The notes beneath the pieces are model-generated. The model had not been told where the DNA came from and did no database searches. It was given only the letters and a program-made list of their open reading frames with translations. Below are positions 8,996-16,987 of a stretch of 64,000 nucleotides of DNA, piece after piece (the first letter of the stretch is position 1; each line of letters begins with the position of its first letter). This DNA is from Flavobacteriales bacterium. GTDB taxonomy: Bacteria > Bacteroidota > Bacteroidia > Flavobacteriales_E > Vicingaceae. Both the position numbers and the translations under genes were made by a program. The stretch is from positions 94,050 through 158,049 of the forward strand of contig CAJPFH010000004.1 in assembly GCA_905339165.1 (NCBI GenBank), given 5' to 3'.

Positions 8996-11299
8996 TTAAT
9001 TGAGGGAATCGGTTTCTACAATGGTTAATCGGGCAAATTTTAGAAGCAACTGTTTGTTTCCAACGGATTCAAATTCTATAGTAGCTTTTTGGTTAGGCGA
9101 GGCTCCTTCTATGTTTAGCACTTTGCCCTTACCAAATTTTTCGTGGTGTACCTGCATTCCATGTCGAAGGTTTAAATCTTGTGCGGTAACAGTGCTTTTA
9201 CTAATGGCACTATTTAGTTTCACGAGGTTGCTTTTACCGGTTCGAACAATTGGGTTTTGTGCAGGTGTAGGGGCTGTGTTAGTGGGGTGTTTAGTAAAAA
9301 AAGTTTCGTTATTTTTTTTATTGGCTTCCTGCTTAGGCAATATCTCTACATAGGTAGAGTCTAACTCTTCTAAAAATCGGCTAGGTTCGCATTGTGTAAG
9401 CTGCCCCCAACGGTAACGGGTTAAAGCATAAGAAAGAGTTACCGATTTTTGTGCTCGTGTAAGGGCTACATAAAATAATCTTCTCTCTTCTTCTAAATCG
9501 GTTCTCGATTGAGTTGAAAGTTGTGAGGGAAAAAGACCTTCTTCCAATCCTACAATATAAACATGCCCAAACTCAAGACCTTTTGACATGTGTATGGTCA
9601 TTAATGAAACCGTATTTTTATCCTCTTCACTTTCTTTATCGGCATCTGTAAGTAGTGCAATTTCTTGCATGTATTCGTCTAGCGTAGGTATTATTTTCGG
9701 ATTTTCCTTTTGGGCATCTTCTACAAATTCTTTTAGTCCGTTTAGGAGTTCCACAATGTTTTCATATCTGGAAACTCCTTCGGGCGAAGTATCGGAAAAA
9801 AGTTCTTTTAATATACCCGATGTTTGTGCAATTTGATTACCCAACTCGTAAGCATTTTGGGTAAAAAGCAGAGTGCTAAAACTTTTAATAGTGGTAATAA
9901 ATTCGTTGATTTTTTGAATAAGGCCCGTATTAAAATCATTTCCGAAGTGAGATGCTTTTGAAGCAATATCCCAAAGACTGACCTGATGTTGGTCGGCAAG
10001 AACCATTATTTTTTCAATGCTTGTTTTTCCTATTCCCCTTAATGGATAATTGATAATTCGTTTAAATGATTCCTCGTCATTAGGATTAATGACTAAACGA
10101 AAATAGGCCAAAAGATCTTTGATTTCTTTTCTTTGATAAAAAGAGATGCCGCCAAAAATACGGTACGGTATGTTTCTTTTGCGAAGAGCCTCTTCGAAAG
10201 AACGCGATTGAGCATTAGTGCGGTATAGAATTGCAAAATCGGAGAAAGGTGCGTGTTCTGAAAGGTGTCTGCTATATATACCTGATGCAATAGTTTCTCC
10301 CTCTTCTTTATCGGTTAGTGTTTGGAAAACTTTTATTTTTTCGCCATTTTCGTTGTCGGTCCATACTTCCTTAGGAAGTTGTTCTTTATTAAAAGTAATA
10401 ATTCGATTAGCCGTATTTACGATGCTTTTGGTAGAACGATAATTTTGCTCTAACTTAAATGTTTGTGCATCGGAATAATCTTTTTGGAAATTAAGAATAT
10501 TCTGAATGTTGGCACCTCTGAAGGCATAAATACTTTGTGCATCATCGCCCACTACACAAATGTTTTGAAAGCGTGCTGCCAATTTCTTTACAATCAGGTA
10601 TTGCGAATAATTGGTATCTTGGTACTCATCAACTAAAATATACTTGAATCGGCTTTGGTATTTGTATAATACTTCAGGAAAATCTCGTAGTAAAATATTG
10701 GTTTTAAAAAGCAAATCGTCAAAATCCATGGCCGATGCTTTAGAACATCTTTGCTCGTAGGCTAAATAAATTCGGCCTATTTCGGGCAAACGTCTTTGAG
10801 TATCTTCGGCTTGTATGTTTTTATCGTTTATGTATGCATTGGCCGAAATAAGGTTATTTTTAGCAGCCGATATCCGGCTAAACACCATGTTTGTTTTGTA
10901 TTGTTTATCGTCAAGATTAAATCCTTTAATGATGTCTTTCAGTAAGTTTTTTGAGTCATCGGTATTATAAATAGAAAAATGAGAAGGGTAGCCAATTTTT
11001 TCTGCTTCTGATCGTAGAATACGTGAAAAAACAGAATGAAAAGTTCCCATCCATAAACTCTTTGCATCACTCTCGCTCGTAATACGCACAATGCGTTCTT
11101 TCATCTCTTTGGCAGCCTTGTTTGTAAAGGTAAGGGCTAATATCTGAAAAGGATCTACCCCTTTATTAATGAGGTGTGCTATTCTGTATGTGAGTACACG
11201 TGTTTTACCTGAACCTGCTCCTGCAATTACCATTACAGGGCCTTCTGTATTTTCAACTGCTTTGCGCTGCTCTTCGTTCAGTTCTTCTAAATAACTCAT
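8996..11299 (-). CDS. UvrD/PcrA-type superfamily 1 DNA helicase
   Basis: The 767-residue protein has Walker A GAGSGKTRVLTYR near residue 30, motif II VDEYQDTNYSQY, motif III DDAQSIYAFRGA, motif IV EQNYRS, and motif VI FYVALTRAQ. A Tudor-like C-terminal segment (GMQVHHEKFGKGKVLNIEG) matches PcrA/UvrD helicases, which act 3'-5' in nucleotide excision and mismatch repair and remove RecA filaments. A consensus promoter ends only 4 nt before the ATG, so the mRNA should be nearly leaderless. Confidence 0.95.
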   Translation of the reverse strand: MSYLEELNEEQRKAVENTEGPVMVIAGAGSGKTRVLTYRIAHLINKGVDPFQILALTFTNKAAKEMKERIVRITSESDAKSLWMGTFHSVFSRILRSEAEKIGYPSHFSIYNTDDSKNLLKDIIKGFNLDDKQYKTNMVFSRISAAKNNLISANAYINDKNIQAEDTQRRLPEIGRIYLAYEQRCSKASAMDFDDLLFKTNILLRDFPEVLYKYQSRFKYILVDEYQDTNYSQYLIVKKLAARFQNICVVGDDAQSIYAFRGANIQNILNFQKDYSDAQTFKLEQNYRSTKSIVNTANRIITFNKEQLPKEVWTDNENGEKIKVFQTLTDKEEGETIASGIYSRHLSEHAPFSDFAILYRTNAQSRSFEEALRKRNIPYRIFGGISFYQRKEIKDLLAYFRLVINPNDEESFKRIINYPLRGIGKTSIEKIMVLADQHQVSLWDIASKASHFGNDFNTGLIQKINEFITTIKSFSTLLFTQNAYELGNQIAQTSGILKELFSDTSPEGVSRYENIVELLNGLKEFVEDAQKENPKIIPTLDEYMQEIALLTDADKESEEDKNTVSLMTIHMSKGLEFGHVYIVGLEEGLFPSQLSTQSRTDLEEERRLFYVALTRAQKSVTLSYALTRYRWGQLTQCEPSRFLEELDSTYVEILPKQEANKKNNETFFTKHPTNTAPTPAQNPIVRTGKSNLVKLNSAISKSTVTAQDLNLRHGMQVHHEKFGKGKVLNIEGASPNQKATIEFESVGNKQLLLKFARLTIVETDSLN

Positions 11300-11303
11300 T
11301 TCA

Positions 11304-11332
11304 CAAAAGTAAAATATTGCAGCTTGCCCAAA
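11304..11332 (-). promoter_or_regulatory. Bacteroidota-type promoter of the UvrD-like helicase gene
   Basis: On the minus strand the -7 box TACTTTTG covers 11311-11304 and a TTTG at 11332-11329 can serve as the -33 box, with a 17-bp spacer (slightly short). The ATG is only 4 nt beyond the -7 box. Confidence 0.55.
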
Positions 11333-11354
11333 CCGTATGTGAATAAATTTTGGC

Positions 11355-12800
11355 TTACCTTTTTCGAATTATAAGTAAGCCCACAAAAGTTAAAATTCCG
11401 TTTAAAATAAGCAGTTCAAATCCAAATTTATATCCGCCAAACCACGTTTCGGAATAATAATTCAGCACATAACAAAAAAGAGGGGAAAGAATACAAACTA
11501 TCGGCACCCATTTATCGTTTACCTGAAATTGGGTTAGTAAACCATATGCGTACAAACCAAGCAAAGGCCCGTAGGTGTAGCCGGCAATGGTAAATAATTC
11601 TTTAATTACGCTATCGTTGCTTAGTGCATGAAAAAGTAAAATACATAAAAACATAACCGCAGAAGTACCTATGTGTACCCGCTTCCGAATTTTTATCTGT
11701 TGATTTTCGGAAAAATGTTTTTCTATAGATAAAATATCAATACAAAATGAAGTGGTAAGAGCCGTAAGAGCAGAATCGGCACTGGAATAGGCTGCCGCAA
11801 TTAAGCCTAAAATAAAAATTACTCCTACCACCTCTCCAAGGTATCCGCCCATAGCCAGCATGGGGTATAGGTTATCGCTTTTTTCGGGCGGTACAATTTG
11901 CATTTTTTCGCAGTACAAATAAAGCAACGCTCCTAAACACAGAAAAAGTAGATTTACAAACACCAATACCACGCTAAACCACAACATATTTTTTTGTGCT
12001 TCTTTAATATTTTTACAACTAAGGTTTTTTTGCATCATATCTTGGTCTAGCCCGGTCATAGAAATAGCAATAAAAGTTCCACCTAAAAAATGCTTCCAAA
12101 AAAAGTTGGGCGAATGACTATCGGTGAAGAAGAAAATTTGCGAATGCCTGCTTTCTTTTATTTGGGCAAACACTTCCGTAATTTCCCAATTCAACTGATT
12201 CCCTATTAGCAAAATAGTAAACACTACCGCAAGCAACATAAACAGTGTTTGCAAGGTATCCGTCCAAACAATAGTTTTTATTCCTCCTTTAAAAGTGTAT
12301 AACCAGATAAAAAGAATGGTAGCTACCACCGTAAACCAAAAAGGAATTCCTAATTTGTCCAGTATAGTAAACTGTAAAACATTCGCCACTAAAAACATTC
12401 TAAAAGAAGCCCCTATGGTTCTTGATAAAAGAAAAAAAGAAGCTCCGGTTTTATAAGAAAAAAAACCAAAACGCTGTTCAAGATAAGTGTAAATAGATGT
12501 CAAATTTAAACGGTAATACAAAGGCATTAATACGGTGGCTATTACAACGTAGCCTAATAAGTAGCCTAAAACGGTTTGCATATACGCAAATTGCGTAGCC
12601 CCAACCCATCCGGGTATAGAAATAAAAGTTACCCCGGAAAGCGAAGCACCTATCATACCAAAGGCTACCAAAAACCAGGGTGACTTTTTTGCCCCGATAA
12701 AAAAACTTTTATTATCGGCACCTTTTGCCGTAACAAACGAAATAATTACCAACAAAAGAAAATACAACGCAATAATGAATAATATAAAAGAAGGCTGCAT
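11355..12800 (-). CDS. Sodium:solute symporter family protein
   Basis: This 481-residue integral membrane protein has about 13 hydrophobic segments and the SSS-family features SFFIGAKKSPWFLVAFGMIG and GLIAAAYSSADSALTALTTSF. The Bacteroidota subfamily is often annotated only as sodium:solute symporter; the substrate cannot be told. Its ATG (12800-12798) overlaps a CATG shared with a possible recR start on the other strand, so the two genes are divergent with almost no gap unless recR starts later. Confidence 0.88.
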   Translation of the reverse strand: MQPSFILFIIALYFLLLVIISFVTAKGADNKSFFIGAKKSPWFLVAFGMIGASLSGVTFISIPGWVGATQFAYMQTVLGYLLGYVVIATVLMPLYYRLNLTSIYTYLEQRFGFFSYKTGASFFLLSRTIGASFRMFLVANVLQFTILDKLGIPFWFTVVATILFIWLYTFKGGIKTIVWTDTLQTLFMLLAVVFTILLIGNQLNWEITEVFAQIKESRHSQIFFFTDSHSPNFFWKHFLGGTFIAISMTGLDQDMMQKNLSCKNIKEAQKNMLWFSVVLVFVNLLFLCLGALLYLYCEKMQIVPPEKSDNLYPMLAMGGYLGEVVGVIFILGLIAAAYSSADSALTALTTSFCIDILSIEKHFSENQQIKIRKRVHIGTSAVMFLCILLFHALSNDSVIKELFTIAGYTYGPLLGLYAYGLLTQFQVNDKWVPIVCILSPLFCYVLNYYSETWFGGYKFGFELLILNGILTFVGLLIIRKR

Positions 12801-12849
12801 GAAACCGAAATTACTTAATTTTGAAAGCGAAAGTACAGAAATCTACCCA

Positions 12850-13470
12850 GTGGAAAAATTCCCTTCAAAAACTCTAGAAAAAGCCGTTGAGGTATTTTCC
12901 TCGTTGCCCGGTGTAGGCAAAAAAACGGCCCTTCGCTATGTGCTCCATTTATTAAAGGAAGATGCTGGCACGATAGAAAATTTCAGTGAAGTTTTACAAA
13001 ACCTTTCGAATAACATACAACATTGCAAAAATTGCTTTAATATTAGCGACAACCCTGTTTGCGAAGTTTGCTCAAATCCAAAACGAGAACAAGAAGTAAT
13101 TTGTATAGTGCAAGATATCCGCGATGTACTGGCCATAGAATCTACCATGCAATACAAAGGAGTGTACCATGTGCTGGGCGGCTTAATTTCACCTATTGAT
13201 AGCGTTGGCCCCAACGATATTAAAATAAACGAACTGATACACCGCCTGCAAACCTCCCGAATTAATGAAGTTATTATGGCACTCAGTACTACTATGGAAG
13301 GAGACACAACCAATTTTTACTTGTTTAAAAAAATAAAAGATTTTCCGGTAAAAATAACTACCCTTGCCAGAGGAGTAGCCTTTGGCGATGAGTTGGAGTA
13401 TACCGATGAAATTACATTGGCACGTTCCATTACCAACCGCGTTCCGTACGAAAATACACTTGCCCGCTAA
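12850..13470 (+). CDS. recR: Recombination mediator RecR
   Basis: RecR forms a ring-shaped DNA clamp with RecO/RecF for gap repair. The frame contains helix-hairpin-helix SSLPGVGKKTALRYVLHLL, the C4 zinc finger CKNCFNISDNPVCEVC and a Toprim domain with HVLGGLISPIDSVGP and ALSTTMEGDTTNFY. I chose GTG at 12850 because the product then starts VEKFPSKTLEKAV, aligning with the usual RecR N-terminus (206 residues), and leaves 49 bp for divergent promoters. An in-frame ATG at 12799 would add 17 residues not typical of the family and would overlap the symporter start. Confidence 0.9.
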   Translation: MEKFPSKTLEKAVEVFSSLPGVGKKTALRYVLHLLKEDAGTIENFSEVLQNLSNNIQHCKNCFNISDNPVCEVCSNPKREQEVICIVQDIRDVLAIESTMQYKGVYHVLGGLISPIDSVGPNDIKINELIHRLQTSRINEVIMALSTTMEGDTTNFYLFKKIKDFPVKITTLARGVAFGDELEYTDEITLARSITNRVPYENTLAR

Positions 13471-13477
13471 ATCACAC

Positions 13478-15451
13478 ATGGATGTATCGGTTATCATAGT
13501 AAGCTACAACGTAAAATATTTTTTATTCAACTGCCTGCATTCGGTTCAAAAAGCCATGCAGCAGGTTCAAGCAGAGGTATGGGTTATTGATAACCACTCT
13601 GACGATGACAGTATGGAAATGGTAAAACAATATTTTCCGTTTGTAAATAGCATACAGAACAAAAAGAATGTTGGTTTTTCTAAAGCCAATAACCAAGGTA
13701 TAGAAAAAGCCAAAGGAAAATACGTTTTATTGCTGAACCCCGATACTATTATACAAGAAAACACGCTGAAAAAATGTTTTGATTTTATGGAAACCCATCC
13801 CGAAGCGGGAGGACTGGGTGTAAAAATGATTGACGGAAAGGGGAATTTTTTACCCGAATCGAAACGCGGATTACCCACACCCGATGTAGCTTTTTACAAA
13901 ATTACCGGTTTAAGCAAACTGTTTCCATCATCAAAAAAGTTTAACCGTTACCATTTAGGGAATTTAAACCCAAACGAAACACACGAAGTAGAAATTCTTT
14001 CCGGAGCATTTATGTTTTTAAGAATGGAAACTCTTCGAAAAACCGGATTACTCGATGAAATATTTTTTATGTATGGGGAAGACATCGATTTATCTTACCG
14101 CATATTAAAAGAAGGGTATAAAAATTATTATTTCCCACACACCTCCATTATACATTATAAAGGCGAAAGCACAAAAAAAAGTAGCATAAACTATGTACTG
14201 GTTTTTTACCGTGCGATGGAAATATTTGCCAAAAAACATTTTACGCAAAAAACAGCCGGATATTATTCCTTATTTATTCAATTAGCCATTTGGCTAAGAG
14301 CCGGACTATCTATTCTAAAACGCCTGATTGAAAAATTTTTTCTGCCTGTTACAGATGGAGCATTGGTTTTTCTTTTTACAAAAAACCTAACTTATTACTA
14401 CGAACATTGGGTGCGATTTACACAAGGAGGACACTTCCCTGCTGCAATTGTTAGCTATTCTCTGCTTTCTTTCACAGGCTTTGTTCTTCTTTTTTGTTTT
14501 TTTTCCGGAGCCTACGATAAGCCCTATTCATACAAAAAATTATTTACAGGAATTTGCTTATCGGGTATTTTTACCCTTATTACCTATTCATTACTTCCTG
14601 AAAATTTAAGGTTTTCCAGAGCTGTCATCTTTTTTTCGGCCTTGGGAACTCTGCTGCTTATTCCGCTTTACAGATACCTTCTTAGCAAATTTCAACTAAT
14701 GAATATGCACAGCACTGGCAAAAAAAGAATAGCCATGGTAGCTCCCGACACAGAAGCTGAAAAAATTACCGATTTAATAAAACAAGCCTACTATCCAAAA
14801 GAAAACATTTGCTACGTAAAACCTCCCAATTACAATACTTCAGAAAATTCAAACATAGAATATTCCGGAAATTTCAATCATCTGTTTGATTTAATACAAA
14901 TGTACCGTTTAAATGAAGTGGTGTTTTCGCCTGTAGAAACAAGTTATTCCGAAATTATAGCCACGCTGCAAAAATTACCCTCGTTAAGAAATATTCATTT
15001 AAAAATTGCCTCTGTAAACAACCGCTTTATGGTAGGAAGCAATAGCATTGTATCATCCGATGAATACTTTTATTCCGATTTACAATCGGTACTTCACCCC
15101 GCAAAAATGCGAAGTAAAAGAATCCTAGATATTTTTCTTTCTTTTCTATTTATTGTTTTTAGTCCTTTGCTATCAATAGCTACAGGTCATTTTAAAAATC
15201 TGTTAAAAAACATGTTCCAAATACTTAGCGGAAATTTTTCATTTGTGGGGCTATACCCATTAAAATCTGTTCCGTACAAGAGTAAAATTAAAACAGGAAT
15301 TCTAACCCCCATAAAGAACGAAATGCTGCTCAACCTAAAAACCGAAGAAATAAACGAAGCCAATATAGCTTATGCAAGAAACTATTCTATTTTAAAAGAT
15401 TTTTTAATTATTCTTCAATCTATAAATCAATTAAGCAAAAAGGTAAATTAA
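13478..15451 (+). CDS. Family 2 glycosyltransferase fused to a degenerate polyprenyl sugar-phosphotransferase module
   Basis: ATG at 13478 gives MDVSVIIVSYN, the classic GT2 start (657 residues). Residues 1-230 are a GT-A domain with LLLNPDT as the DxD-like site and a GEDIDLSYR motif, as in rhamnosyl/GlcNAc transferases. Several hydrophobic segments follow at about 250-420. Residues 430-560 resemble the nucleotide-binding-fold region of WbaP/WcaJ proteins. The end (KRILDIFLSFLFIVFSPLL, then LSGNFSFVGLYPL) matches the start and end of the bacterial sugar transferase domain, but the catalytic middle is missing. It starts 7 bp after recR and probably acts in surface polysaccharide synthesis. Confidence 0.8.
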   Translation: MDVSVIIVSYNVKYFLFNCLHSVQKAMQQVQAEVWVIDNHSDDDSMEMVKQYFPFVNSIQNKKNVGFSKANNQGIEKAKGKYVLLLNPDTIIQENTLKKCFDFMETHPEAGGLGVKMIDGKGNFLPESKRGLPTPDVAFYKITGLSKLFPSSKKFNRYHLGNLNPNETHEVEILSGAFMFLRMETLRKTGLLDEIFFMYGEDIDLSYRILKEGYKNYYFPHTSIIHYKGESTKKSSINYVLVFYRAMEIFAKKHFTQKTAGYYSLFIQLAIWLRAGLSILKRLIEKFFLPVTDGALVFLFTKNLTYYYEHWVRFTQGGHFPAAIVSYSLLSFTGFVLLFCFFSGAYDKPYSYKKLFTGICLSGIFTLITYSLLPENLRFSRAVIFFSALGTLLLIPLYRYLLSKFQLMNMHSTGKKRIAMVAPDTEAEKITDLIKQAYYPKENICYVKPPNYNTSENSNIEYSGNFNHLFDLIQMYRLNEVVFSPVETSYSEIIATLQKLPSLRNIHLKIASVNNRFMVGSNSIVSSDEYFYSDLQSVLHPAKMRSKRILDIFLSFLFIVFSPLLSIATGHFKNLLKNMFQILSGNFSFVGLYPLKSVPYKSKIKTGILTPIKNEMLLNLKTEEINEANIAYARNYSILKDFLIILQSINQLSKKVN

Positions 15452-15468
15452 GCCCCTCTTCAATTTGC

Positions 15469-15500
15469 ATTGATTAAAACACTTTTTTACCCTACTTTTG
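15469..15500 (+). promoter_or_regulatory. Bacteroidota-type promoter of the E2 gene
   Basis: ATTG at 15469-15472, a 20-bp spacer and TACTTTTG at 15493-15500 match the Bacteroidota -33/-7 consensus. The E2 start codon is 22 bp further on. Confidence 0.7.
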
Positions 15501-15522
15501 TAACCCCACAATAAAAAAGAAA

Positions 15523-16863
15523 ATGGCACAAATAGAACTAATAATGCCCAAAATGGGCGAGAGTGTAGCCGAAGCCACTATTATTAAATGGCTAAAAAAC
15601 GAAGGCGATACCATTGAACAAGAAGAATCGGTGTTAGAGATAGCTACCGATAAGGTAGATTCCGAAATTCCTGCACCCGATGCCGGAATACTAATAAAAA
15701 AACTTTATAATGAAGGCGATGTGGTAAAAGTAGGTCAGGCTATTGCTATTATTGGCTCCGAAGGAACAACTCCCTCCGTAAAAAGCACTCCTACTACCGA
15801 AATTACCCCTGCAAATGATAAAACAGCCGATACAGAAACCTCAAAACCTCTTACCGAAAGTGCCCACAAAAGCATAATAGCCTCCTCTGCAACCGGAAGG
15901 TTTTATTCCCCGTTAGTACGTAGTATTGCGGCAAAAGAAGGTATAGATACAGCCGAACTAGATACGATAGAAGGCTCAGGAAAAGAAGGAAGGGTTACTA
16001 AACAAGATCTTTTAGCCTATTTGCCAAACCGTGGTACAAACACCATTAAAACCAACACAACTCAAAGACAAGAGCAAACCGAAAAACCCACCACCACCTC
16101 TACCCAATATGTTCAAGGAGCAATTATCAAAAAGCCCGATATTAGCATAAACCCTGGTGATGAAATTATAGAAATGGATCGTATGCGTAAGCTCATTGCA
16201 GAACACATGGTAATGAGCAAACATGTATCTCCGCACGTAACCTCTTTTATTGAAGTAGATGTTACCAATATGGTAATATGGAGAGAAAAAGTGAAAAATG
16301 CATTTCAAAAAAGAGAAAACGAAAAAATAACATTTACTCCACTCTTTATTGAAGCCATTGTAAAAGCCATTAAAGACCTTCCTCTAATCAATATATCGGT
16401 TGACGGAGATAAAATAATAAAACGCAAAAGAATCAATATAGGTATGGCAACTGCCTTGCCTTCCGGAAATTTAATTGTGCCAGTGGTAAAAGATGCCGAC
16501 CAAAAAAATTTAATAGGACTTACAAAAGCGGTAAACGACCTATCTGCCCGTGCCAGGAATAATAAACTGCAACCCGATGAAATTCAAGGAGGCACTTTTA
16601 CCCTTACCAATGTTGGAACTTTTGGAAACGTAATGGGTACCCCCATAATCAATCAGCCTCAGGTAGCTATCATGGCCACCGGAGCCATTCGCAAAAAACC
16701 AGCTGTAATTGAAACTCCTTTCGGAGACACCATTGGAATCAGACATATGATGTTTCTCTCCATGTCTTACGACCACCGCGTAGTTGACGGTTCTTTAGGA
16801 GGTTCTTTTATTAAAAAAGTAGCAGACTATATGGAAGCCTTTGATATAAACCGCGATTTTTAA
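15523..16863 (+). CDS. 2-oxoacid dehydrogenase complex E2 (dihydrolipoamide acyltransferase)
   Basis: The 446-residue protein has an N-terminal lipoyl domain with the lipoylated K44 in EIATDKVDSE, a Thr/Pro-rich hinge, a peripheral-subunit-binding domain (about 125-165: SPLVRSIAAKEGIDTAEL) and the catalytic domain with MSYDHRVVDGSLGG. It passes acyl groups from E1 to CoA. Sequence does not decide between pyruvate, 2-oxoglutarate and branched-chain complexes; the single lipoyl domain and general look fit the branched-chain/unspecified Bacteroidota type. No E1 or E3 gene is adjacent. Confidence 0.9.
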   Translation: MAQIELIMPKMGESVAEATIIKWLKNEGDTIEQEESVLEIATDKVDSEIPAPDAGILIKKLYNEGDVVKVGQAIAIIGSEGTTPSVKSTPTTEITPANDKTADTETSKPLTESAHKSIIASSATGRFYSPLVRSIAAKEGIDTAELDTIEGSGKEGRVTKQDLLAYLPNRGTNTIKTNTTQRQEQTEKPTTTSTQYVQGAIIKKPDISINPGDEIIEMDRMRKLIAEHMVMSKHVSPHVTSFIEVDVTNMVIWREKVKNAFQKRENEKITFTPLFIEAIVKAIKDLPLINISVDGDKIIKRKRINIGMATALPSGNLIVPVVKDADQKNLIGLTKAVNDLSARARNNKLQPDEIQGGTFTLTNVGTFGNVMGTPIINQPQVAIMATGAIRKKPAVIETPFGDTIGIRHMMFLSMSYDHRVVDGSLGGSFIKKVADYMEAFDINRDF

Positions 16864-16900
16864 TACTCTATTTCAATCGCACTACGGTTTTTGAATTTTT

Positions 16901-16932
16901 ATTGAATAAATTGTTGAAAACAAATATATTTG
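16901..16932 (+). promoter_or_regulatory. Bacteroidota-type promoter upstream of PD40 cluster
   Basis: ATTG at 16901-16904, a 20-bp spacer and TATATTTG at 16925-16932 fit the -33/-7 consensus. The first PD40 gene starts at 16988. Confidence 0.65.
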
Positions 16933-16987
16933 CATCTTTATTAACAGGGTGGTTATATTTACTTTAGCCACTTAATTTTAGCACGCA

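Noticed and set aside
12775..12849. Longer recR start
   Set aside because: Upstream ATG starts add residues not seen in the family and overlap the symporter start; GTG at 12850 fits better.
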